Origin: Gymnogyps californianus
Lineage: Eukaryota; Chordata; Aves; Accipitriformes; Cathartidae
Reading direction: 5' to 3'
DNA: 64,000 bases
Assembly: GCF_018139145.2 (NCBI RefSeq)
Contig: NC_059473.1
Coordinates: 69,298,707-69,362,706 of the forward strand
Shown: piece by piece, positions 42,573 through 53,588 of the stretch
Layout: every line of letters starts with the position of its first letter
Position numbering within the stretch: the stretch's first letter is position 1
Notes under the pieces: generated by a model
Told to the model about the DNA's origin: nothing
Database searches by the model: none
The model's input: only the letters and a program-made list of their open reading frames with translations
Translations under genes and position numbers: made by a program

Positions 42573-45413
42573 AAAGGAGGACTCAATTTCCCAAGGTTGT
42601 AGTTCTTGAGACTTCATGAAAATTACTTTTACTAAAAATAATTAATATTTTTAGGATGAGTAATTAACATTCATTCTTCTGAGCTTATGCTGATGGCCTC
42701 TGAGGAAATTTGAAGACTTATTTTCCTATGTATAGCAGTAAGTAACTGGCAGCATGGTACCTGGTCATTGGGTGTAGAACTTACTTTTTGGGGAGGGTTC
42801 TTTTTGACCTTGCTGTTAAATGTTTTTTCAAAGTATTTAAAATTTTCATTTTCTGTTTTCCCTACCATTGCAAATGTATTCTGAATATTTTATGAAATGT
42901 CTTTAACAAAATGTTTAGATTTATTTTGAAAATGAAATAAAAATTCAGGTTCTCCTGTTTGCCCCTCAACACTTGCAATTCTCACTACTCTGTACACTCC
43001 ACATACAATATATTGTCTTACATTCTCCAGAATATATCCTGTATATACCATTTACACTCTGGACATGGTCCTGCTTTCAAAAGTTATAAACTGGCTATGC
43101 TGGCTTGACAGTTTTCACCAAAACCTATCTATAACCTTCTGTGACAAAAGCTTGTGGCAATGGTATAGCAGTCACGACAACAGTTTTCTGGGACTGCTCA
43201 GTGAGAACAGAACTCTTAAAGCTTCTCCTTCATGTGCAGTTCTGAGTTTAGGTGGGATACATGGGCACAACTTATTTGGTGGTAAGGATGATGTAGTCAC
43301 CTAGAAAAATACTCCTAGCATCTGAATTACAGTACGCAAAAGAAAGTATCCTTGACAGTACTTGGTTTTAATAGTTATGCAGTATGTTTCTGCAGCTGGA
43401 AGGAAAATATAGTTATCTCCTTGGGCTTCTGTTCATCTTGTGAGGTGAAAGAGTCATGTATGTTCTACAGAAAGTGTGGGTTAGAAAAAGGCATGCGCTA
43501 GAATAATTTCTTATGAACTTCCTAATTGAATCAGGAAGAATGACTGTGTGCCTAGTTTAATTGTTAAAGTACTTACTTAGAAAACAGTCTGTGCCATTAT
43601 TTTTATCTAGCACTATGGAAACAACCTTCAAAATATAACTATGTATCTTGAAAGTATCTCCAGAAATTCCAATAAATAGCTTTTGCATATGCATTCATTA
43701 GAAAGCTTTGGGAGAACATAGTCATTGGCACATCACTGGAATTACAGGACAGGTATATTCATGTCTGAGTTTCTTCAAGCAGAGAAAGCATTGCCTAAAT
43801 GAATCAAACCTTTTGGACCACGTATGTGCTTACTATCCACGTCTGGGCTAAGGAGAGAAAATGCTTTTCTGAAGTTTATGGATCTTTCCAAACAGATCTT
43901 ATCAATGTCTCAAGTCATCTTTTCAAGGGCATCTACAACCTCAATGGATCCTCCATAACGCTTCTCTTGGAATGATGTATCCTACACACTTCAAAATCCT
44001 CCTTTACACCTGCAACACTGTTTTTTTCTTAGTTCTCTGCCTGCATCACTAATTTTGAGTATCTTTCTCTTTTTTGCTATCACATCTTTTCTTCCTAAAA
44101 ATACCACAAAGCTCTGTGTTTAGCCTACAGCTTTGTAGACAGACTTCATAACCGTGTTTCTGTTCCTGATCTTGCTGAATCCAGTCTAGCCATTGAGGGC
44201 TAGACTTACCAGCAGCTTAAGCTGATGGAAATGACTTCCTCCTCCTCACCCAAATCTTTTATTCTTCCTAGACTTTCTTACCACATTATCATCCCTCATG
44301 TCACCTGGGTTCATAACTTGGGAATCACTTTCATCTTCAGCAAATGCAAAGAAGCGCTTGAGTGAAGGAAGGTACTTAAACATCAAATTTTTCATAGAGC
44401 ACAGCAGTATATATTTTTAAGTTCTTGAGGTTAAAACTGAGAGACTGAGCTGGGAATCTCATGACTACACATTGCTTCCCCAGGTGGGCTTATTTGCTGT
44501 TAGTCCCAGAACCACACCTGAATCAAGCTACGCTCCATGTATCCCACAATCACCAATTTTCTCCTTAACAGCAGACAACACCCGACTCATTTATCAGCAT
44601 TAATCTGGAATGAAATGCCTCGATGCACAGCTGGATCCAATGCAGTCATTTTGAGGAAGCTGAAGTTATTTACCACCGTCAGCAGCAATACAGCCATGAG
44701 ATCGTTCCAAACTACATCAGCATTTTTAGACTCTCCCAAAGAAAGAATCCTTCGTTACTGCATCATTTTTATTAATATGCCTTTGAAGTTATTTTTATAG
44801 TAATAGCTGGCCACAGGATTACCTGACAACAGCACAGCTAGAGTAAATTCTGCTGAAGGGCAAATATATTTTATAGCTATTATTGTTTTAATTAACTATG
44901 CAGAATGACACACAAATAGAATGTTTTATAAAATGAAGACTTAGCAGCTACATTTTTGAAAATATCGTAATTCTCTGATGTGAAAATTGCTATCTTTTCC
45001 TTCTTAGCTTCAGGCCTCAAAAGCAGTTGAACATTTGTTAAAACAATTGTTTGCCCTTATTACAGGATTATCAAATTATGCTTTTATCATTTTTTACTAG
45101 AGGGTTTTTTTTACAATGTGAATAATTTAAAAGGATTTCAGAAAACAATCAACTTAAGTAATTAACCTGATCAGACAGTGGGGATACATAGAGCTATTCA
45201 AATTAGCTATTTTTTAATTATGCTTCTTTAATTCTTAAAGCCAAATTTCAGAATGATTTTGAAGGCTTCCTTACACTCATCTCTGTAATTCAACAAAACC
45301 CGCTGTTATCAGCAGAAGCTCCCATTACATGCTTTGTGACTCCGTTGAGACTTACCGCTTCTGCAAGGAGCTGCTGTAACAAATCGAGCTGCTTTTGCGA
45401 GCCGAGCAGGGAT

Positions 45414-45594
45414 GGGCAGCACGGTCTCGTGGCGAGGGCACTGGAGTGGGGGTCTGGGGGCCCCCTTTCTAATCTCAGCTCTGTGACTGACCAGCCGCGT
45501 GACCTTGGATGAGATACTCCTATATCTCTGTTTCCCCTTTTACCCTTTGCCTGTCTCAATTATTTAGACTGTAAGCCGTGTGTGACAAGGAGCG
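45414..45594 (+). mobile_element. Ancient MIR/CORE-type SINE relic
   Basis: The order of landmarks is that of a tRNA-derived CORE/MIR SINE. It opens with a degenerate head (GGGCAGCACGGTCTCGTGG, then GGGCACTGG). A B-box-like TTCTAATCTCAGCTCTGTGA follows, then GTGACCTTGG at 45499-45508 and CTCTGTTTCCCC. It ends in a TTTAGACTGTAAGC tail of the kind seen in amniote-ancestral copies. It is heavily diverged and has no visible target-site duplication. Assignment is from memory of the consensus. Confidence 0.82.
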
Positions 45595-47182
45595 TTTGCA
45601 GCTGCGGTATCGCATGGCCCAGGGAACCCCTCGGTCCTGGCTGATACTCGAGGTATTGCCCTACCACAGAAAAAATGCCGTCATTTCAACATCCAGCGTG
45701 TCACGTGAAATTAGCTAATTAATAGCACATTTTACAGTTAAAGGTAAAATTATGTATGTTCAGATACTTCTCCCTATTTTTACTTCGTTTGACTGGGGAA
45801 CACCATATTCACGAGAATTTGTCTGCTGGGCTGTAGTCATTACTGAGTAGCACATGTGTGCTGTGAGGGTTTTACACGCAGAAGCTAACGCCAGGAACTT
45901 AACCCACCTTCAACCTCACAGTCTCTTTGTGTAAGAAGCAGGAATCTAAACATTTTCTCTTGCTCAGATAATGTGTCCAGATTTCCAGTGGGATTTTACC
46001 TGGTGTACCAAAGCAAATATTTGGTAGGACGTGTGACAATTCTACCAAGGAAAGAAAGGCCAGAATAAAATCTAGTTCACTAGCAGGAGCAAAATACCGT
46101 AATTCCTCTTCATAAACTTATTTTTATTACTGCCTCAAGAAGTAATGTGTGCTTACACTCGGTAAGTCATTCTGCAGAATAAGATGATGCCAGTTTTGTA
46201 CCACCATGTGTCAAAATAAAGGTTCATTTGGCTTTGACCCTAGTTTGCAAATCCCCTGTGTTTTGCAGCCTGTAAGGCTAGCTTCACTGTAGAGGTGCCA
46301 TGCTCAGAAAATCTTCAGTCGGATGGAAAAAGGAGGCTGAATTATGATTCTGCAAAATTAAAGTAGTGGTATATTGATTATATGTTGCATTGATTATTCT
46401 ATAGATAGTTTGACTATGGTGCACTGCAATGGGGATCGAGAAGCATCAGAAATGGGAACAGGCAGTAAATTGCCTTGACCAAAACTTAACAGTTTACTTC
46501 CTGCAATGCACATCCAGTATATGACACAACACAGTGTCAGGTGGCACGTCTTTTCTGAAGGGCTACTAAGACACAGCAGTTAACAGGGAATCAGTTAAAT
46601 GATTTCCTTGAAAGGTGATTTCACTATTTTTGCTATGGACTGTTTGTATGGGGCATTCTTTGCTCCCCCATAGTTAAGCTAAAGGCTGATTCTTAAAGAC
46701 TTCATTGCATACGTTGAAAAAAGTGTTGGTAAATGGCACACATTTTGCCTTAGAAATTACTGTATACAGCTGAAAACAGCCATACATTTGTGCATACGCC
46801 AGTAATAAGCCTGCACACAACATCATGTGTCTTTTTGCCTGTAGTACTCAGCAACCTTGAAAAAACTGTTCCTAAAAGTCTTTTCCTATATTCTCTTATC
46901 TAACATGTCTTGTTTTAAAACAGGCCAAAAGTAGTAATATTAAAAAGTGCAGGCCAGCTAGGGCAATCTACAGACTGCAATAGAAAGCTGTTTTTAAAGA
47001 AAAGAAAAGTTCAGCTAGGAACTTGATAAATATAGGTGAGAAATGGTTTGCACTCTCCCTACAAAAGTTGGTTTTTAGTAGCCATTTTAGAAGCAGCATT
47101 AGTACGTCTTGCCCTAACAATAAGGTTAGTTGCTTGGTTTGCAGATTAAGTCCTGGATGGAGTCATAAAAAGAAAGAGAGAT

Positions 47183-47795
47183 TGTCCTGATTTTGGCTGG
47201 GACAGAGTTAACTCTCTTCTTAGTAGCTGGTACAGTGCTGTGTTTCAGATTTAGTGTGAGAATGATGCTGATAACACGCTGATGTTTTAGTTGTTGCTAA
47301 GTAGCGCTTATGTTAAGGTAAGGATTTTTTCAGCTTCCCATGCTCTGCCAGCAAGCAGGTGTGCAAGAAGCTGGGAGGGAGCATAGCCGGGGCAGCTGAC
47401 CTGAACTAGCCAAAGGGGTATTCCACACCATAGAACCTCATGGCCAGTATATAAACAGGGGGAGTTGGCCGGGAGGGGCAAATTGCTGCTCAGGCATTGG
47501 TCAGCGGGTGGTGAGCAATTGCATTGTGCATCACTGGGGTTTTTTCCCTTGAGTTTTATTTCTTTTTTTCTTTTTTTTTCTTTTTTTTTATATATTCCTT
47601 TTCATTACTATTATTATTATATTTCATTATTATTGTTGTTAGTATTATATTTTACTTTAGTTATTAAACTGTTCTTATCGCAACCCATGAGTTTTACCTT
47701 TTTCCCCGATTCTCCTCCCCATCCCACTGGGAGGGGGGAGGAGTGAGGGAGCAGCTGCATGGTGCTTAGTTGCTGGCTGGGGTTAAACCACGACA
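47183..47795 (+). mobile_element. Solo LTR, same family as the one at 19440, plus strand
   Basis: This 613-bp LTR starts TGTCCTGATTTTGG and ends AACCACGACA. A perfect 5-bp target-site duplication, GAGAT, flanks it (47178-47182 and 47796-47800). A TATA box (TATATAAA) lies at 47448-47455 and an ATTAAA poly(A) signal at 47663-47668, with a TTTC- and ATT-rich tract between. It is the reverse complement, with scattered differences, of the LTR at 19440-20047. No retroviral gag, pol or env sequence adjoins it. It lies about 8 kb upstream of the RNF217 start codon, pointing away from the gene. Confidence 0.93.
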
Positions 47796-47800
47796 GAGAT

Positions 47801-50800
47801 GTTGAAACAATCCCTGGAGTAATGAAATAGCATCAATAAACCTCTTATCCTAGGGAAGCATAACTGGGGAAAAAAATGTAACATTTGAAGATACTGTCTG
47901 GACAGAAAAAAAAATCCTTAGGTGGTCAGAGTGGAATACGAGACTGCTGGCAAGCCAAGGTTGCAGTGAAAGCCCTGCAGTTTGTTTTGTGGATCTGATA
48001 TGCTTATCAGCAACATAAAAAAAAATCTCAAAAATGCCAAGCCTATCACAGAAGCCTTCCCAAGGAGCCACTCACGTGCCTGTCTGCTGGGCCAACAGCT
48101 GTGATGGGTTCTTGCTACGTGAAATCTCTGTTCATGAGGACAGGAACCAAGACTAACTCACTTGATGTAGCTTAGGAGCACCAGGATAAAAAGCATTGGT
48201 ATAACTTTAAACTTCAGACAAACTTGAATTAGACTCATGGAGAAAATTCTCACCATCATATTCTTCAGTGCCAAGTCAGAAGTTTCACTTTTATATGAAC
48301 AGTGGCAGATTTTATAAAAAATAGTAAATATAATTGCAATAAAAAGTATTGCTTATATTAATTAGATCAGGAGGTATCTGACTGCTTATGATTGCTTGAC
48401 TTAGTGTGACTTCACCTGCTACTTGGAGTGATTCGATCTGCTCGTAAGAGAAAGCATAAAAATACAGAAAAGAGATTTAAGTTTTTATCACCTATGAACT
48501 TTTCACAGCTGAGAAGATCTGATGCTAGAAGACTACTGGTTAAGCAATTCATATGTGAAACAGCTGTAGGTTTTCTTTATGCTGCTGATACTAATAAAGT
48601 GTATTTATTGAGTACTTCTTATTTTCCAGCGAAAACATTTATCTGCGGTTCCTTCAGGACACAACTATAATGTAAAAGGTAAATTTTTGTAAGCTAAGAA
48701 TTGATCTGAACACAGCACTAACAACATGATTTTAAATCAGTGAAATTAAATTGATGCAATTCAGAGCCAGTGAAGGTAAACCGGTATAACCTGCGTCAAT
48801 GCTGATGAAACAATGCCCAAACCAAGACATATTTATTTAAATAAACCAGTTAGCAGCGTATGTTAGCATCATGGACCTCTAGATAGTGTCTTCCCAGCTT
48901 CCTTAATCACATCAACAGGATAAGAAATTGGTCTAAAATGTCTAAAACTGACTAAGTGTGCATGTATTTAAAAATGGGCGAAGCGTTTATCTTAATGCTG
49001 CATGATACTCTTGTTTTAAAACACATCACATTGCAACAGAAGTAGTAGACATGTGAAACAGATGAAAAACTGGTAACTGAAATCAAGAAGTAACTATCGG
49101 TAGGAAAGGAACATCAGGTGGGGCTGTTTCCAGTAGAGTTCAATAGGGATTAGTGTGAGTCCTGGCATTGCTCAGTAATTTCATGAGCCGGGTGGAAATA
49201 AATACGGTGACTAACAATAAGGACAGAGTAGTTGTACAAAGGAGTTTAACTTGAGTGCGTTAGCCTTGTTCAAATAAAATGTCTTAATATAATAAAAAAA
49301 TAAACTAGTACATCTCAACAGATGTGATAGATTTTGTAGTGCTTAAAGTCTTCAAGGATGGATGCTTTTCTAGAAGTTATCTTTCCATCAAACGTGCATT
49401 ATGTACACTCTGTACATATTACATAGGTAGGAAATAAGACTCAAACCTATTAGAAGAGTCCTTTCTGGTGTTGGCTTTTATGAATCCATTTGTAACCAGA
49501 GAAACTTCTGCATGTTGACCAGACCTAAAAAAAGCAGTTGTTTGTGCCACCTGAGTGCTTAGGCATGGCACTGCTGCAAGAGTCCGCACTTTTTCTGTGT
49601 GATTGTGTTAAGCATGAATTAGGGTCCCAGCCTTGCTGGAGCACTGAGATACATAGAAGTGTTATCGGGAAGAATCACAGCAATTCCTGCAAACAGACCA
49701 TTAAGGAAGCCGACGTGCTTCTTCCAGGTTAACAGCTTTGCTTGCAGTGCAATTTTTTGCCTGGGAGTTATACTGATGCAGATTCTAGGGTGAATGTAGG
49801 TATGTTGGATGCTTTTATACAGGAGCGGTCTTTTCTCTTTCCTATTATTTAGAAAGCTTAAGCCTTTGAACTGGCAGAACTGCATCCATGTGAATGGGGT
49901 TACAGCACTTAAAGGATTCCAGCGCAGCTGTTGCTTTGCTTTCATTTAGGCAAGGTCCACGCTTCTTAGGCTGCTGAAAATGGATGTCTTGAACTTTCAG
50001 TTCAGAAACTGAAAAGATGCCCTAGGCACGCAGTCATACCATTTTAACTCTGCTTGGTTGTGCGGTACAATGTGAAGTAATGATAAAACGAGACTATCTA
50101 ATCTAAGCTATTATTCAGCATTTAAATATGTGAAGCAGAGAGAACACAGCTAACAACATGCCAATAAACTTGCCATGAATTAAGATGCCTGTTTTCCCAT
50201 GTTTCTTTCTTTGGGGTGGAGAGATGCACAGAAACATTTGAAAACTTGGGCAGAAAAATTTTTACTTTCACATTTGTGGATGCTAACAAAATTTCAGCTT
50301 GTGAGCTTGTTCTAGGTACATTTTGAAATCTTTATAGCCTGCATTAAGAACCAATTAGAAATTGAAAGTGAAGAATAGTAAAGCTTAATTTTTTCTACAT
50401 ATTTCTTATGATTAATATAAAAAGTATGTGTGACAGAAAAGGATTACAGACCAATAGCACCACTTCCCCTGTAATCTTTATCCCTTTCCTGACTAAGTGC
50501 TATCTGCTAATACAAATCCCCAAGATCCTGACCTCTCTTTTTTGCTTTCCTTCCTTGCAAGCGCGGTGGAGGAAATGATTCCTGTCACGTAGCCAAAGGG
50601 GGCATATTTATGTGGCTCCACATGATGTGACGAGGAAATCCTGTTGCAGAGAATTCAGGAGGAAAACAAGTAGGTTGCCTGTTCTGCCCCTCTGTTTTGG
50701 AAGTCCTGCCTCCGCTTCTCTACAAGTTTGCTTCCTGAATCGCCACTTCTGTGACTTTATCAGTACAGATCTTTTTGTTTCTCAATTTTCTTTCTCCATT

Positions 50801-53297
50801 TTTAAACATGGAGGTTTCCAGGACATTATTCTCCTTCCTGATATCTTGCCATTTATTAAGTGATTGTGGTGTTGTCTGCTACGGATTTTTGCTTTGCAGA
50901 TTTTGCTTGTAGTACACGTATTTTTTTGTTCCTCCACTGATCATCTTTAAGCTCTGCACCAAAGTAAGGAACCACTGTAAGTGCTTTAATTCTGTTCTCT
51001 TCTGGGCTGGGGGAAAAAGCCTCCACTGCAGACAGGAGGCTATTATAATTTCAAATCCTAAAGCATTCAAATAGCTTTGGCTGCAGCCTAGAGGAAACCA
51101 AACATAGAAGGGTTTAACGTTTGTTTTAAAATGCATTTAGTACATATATAGTACTGTGGTTAATATTTTCTAGATTATATTATAAACAATATATGAAAAC
51201 TCAGTGTGAGAGCTTTCCTTCACCTACCAAGTCAATACCTACAAGGCTGAATTCGCTTCCCTACTGGCTCTGAGATCTCTAATCAAAATCATTAGTGAAA
51301 CACATCAGTTGGCTAGAAAGGAAACTTTTAGTGAATGTAGGACCCTGTGTAAAATCAACATGGAGCTTATGCAAAAAAGCAATTTTATTAAATGCATGTG
51401 ATATTGATAGTAAAAGCTACGCAGCAGTTGTTAAGAAAGCATGATGCATGTGAGTGTCATTCTGCAGTTTCAAACCAGGAATATGCTCCTTCAGGGGCTA
51501 ACTGCTCCTTCAGCTGGCAGCCAGGTCGCGTGTGTTTAGAGCTGGATCTGATCAGAGACCACAAGATTAAGAACAAAAGCACTTTTCCATTGTAGCATTA
51601 GGTTTGTCTCACAATGCTGTATGTTAAAAGCTTTAAGCTTTGGGAACATTTAGGTCTAGATCCTGCTTCATGCCTCAGAACCATTGCTAGTTTTGTACAA
51701 CGGACCATAGGCTATTTTAAAAAATCTCTGCTTTCAGAGAGGAGTTTATCTAAACAGAAAGATTTTATGTTTTATTCCAAACCCATAATTCTACATATAT
51801 CTTTTGGTCTGTGTCTCCCATTTGTACAGTCTTTCAGAAGGGCATAGAAGGCACACAGCAGGCCTCCAGTGATTAAATAAAATTTACCAAGATCAAATGA
51901 TGGTGCTGTGTTCTGCCTTTTGCCAGTCTCAGGATATGGAGAGTCAGATCCAATTTCCTAGTCTGGGATCTCCAGCATGGCAGTAATTTAGAAACACAAA
52001 GAACTAATGGTCAAACCTTGTTATACCAGTCAAAGAGATTGTGCAATCATTATTTGCTTAATTTTTTAGTGTTTTTCGTCTTTCCAGTAATAATGGAATT
52101 TATCCAATGCCAAAACCATTTTTGACCTGCTTAAAGATATTTGGGCTGAAAACCTGACATTTTGTGTTTAAGGTACAACTACTAGAAAGATACTGGTGGG
52201 GAACAACCAAGTCAGACTTCTACAGTATAAAAGTGTACAACCCTATGGGATAGAAAGCTGCAGAATATGATAAATGTTTCAGGAGAAAAAGCAAATTTTC
52301 TCCTTAAAAATAATAAAAACATTTCAGTTTTCAGATTAGGAAGAGCCAAAAGTACTAATGACCTCTCATTCTGTAGTGCAGCTCTTTTCCCGTCTCTTCT
52401 TCAGAATGCAATGTAAAAAGAGGTAGAAGTGGAGTACAAGGGCAAAGGCAAGAAATATTATATGCATAAACATTCTTTAGGTTTTTCTTATTTTATTGAA
52501 AAAACCCAAAACACTCAATAAATGTAAAATTCCTGTTGCAAATTTTTGTTTTATTAACAGATCTCTGTGCCTCAGAAGGTGAATGAAGCTTAGAGATGAG
52601 GAGACAATTAAAAAAACACAAGAGCTACAGTTCTAGTCCTGCCTTACAATTTTAAAGGAAAAAAAAAATCTAGTATAATTATGGAATGTCAAGTCATCAA
52701 AGATTATATGATCAGGGTTTATTCCCCTCCCAATTTACTGTCAACAATTATGTAGGGAATAGTGAACACCCTGTAAATACCTGACTTGAATAAGAAGCCA
52801 ACACTACGAAAAGGTTGACTAACACTGCTCGTAAATACAGGACCTTGACTATTGGGTCTGTGATTTGGGGTGTTTGACACATGCCGCTGGGACATGGGAC
52901 CAGGGCTCTGTGGCTGCCCACCTCTGGGGATTGTCCGTGTGGCCACCTGCCCCACGCGCGGCCCTCAGCTCGCTCAGCAGTGCTGTGGGACAGCAGCATC
53001 TGCGCTGACTCTGCTCTGGTGGATGGGATGCTGCAGGATACAACACCTACATGTAGTGGGATGAAAGCTGACAGCGCGTGCTGCTGATGTTTTAAAGCCA
53101 CATAGGTTTTCTTGTATAGATTTGCTCAGTTAAGCTATGAAAAATACAATTTCTGCATGTTTGACTGCTACTTTATGAGGCCATCAATTTTTAAGAGGGT
53201 TTTATGAAGTCTTGATCTGGGCAAACATAGTTATTAGGTAACTTCTTTCTAGTTTTAAGAAGAAAATAAAAACTACAAATCAAATAATAAAAATGGG
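47801..53297. other. Intergenic sequence, no gene recognised
   Basis: The stretch is AT-rich with short stop-limited reading frames and no known domain. I saw no clear mobile element between the solo LTR at 47183 and the tandem duplication at 53298. Confidence 0.7.
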
Positions 53298-53588
53298 CAA
53301 TAATAAAAACCCTTAAGAATTTTGTGTGTGCGAGGTGAAGATTTAGGTTCGGTTTTGACTGACAGCAAGAGAGGGAACTGTAGATCTCTAACATGAATCA
53401 TTGTCCCTTGCTCATCATAAAGTTTAATTTTCAAGTAGTTTAGCAATAATAAAAACCCTTAAGGATTTGTGTGTGCGAGGTGAAGATTTAGGTTCAGTTT
53501 TGACTGACAGGAAGAGAGGGAACTGTAGATCTCTAACATGAATCATTGTCCCTTGCTCATCATAAAGTTTAATTTTCAAGTAGTTTAG
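53298..53588. repeat. Recent tandem duplication, 2 x about 146 bp
   Basis: Copy 1 is 53298-53443 and copy 2 is 53444-53588. They are head to tail and abut exactly, starting CAATAATAAAAACCCTTAAG and ending TTTTCAAGTAGTTTAG. By eye only a few differences separate them: GAATTTTG versus GGATTTG, TTCGG versus TTCAG, and ACAGCAAG versus ACAGGAAG. The near identity means the duplication is recent compared with the surrounding relics, or is an assembly artefact. On the minus strand a reading frame stays open across each copy. Confidence 0.95.

Larger units (their letters stand above)
39641..45413. other. Intergenic sequence upstream of RNF217
   Basis: No coding exon was recognised. GC-rich patches at about 40140-41010, next to the CpG island, include the CCCTG array. 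The rest is AT-rich, with the simple tracts listed separately. A divergent noncoding transcript from the CpG island could cross this stretch, but nothing in the sequence proves one. Confidence 0.7.
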
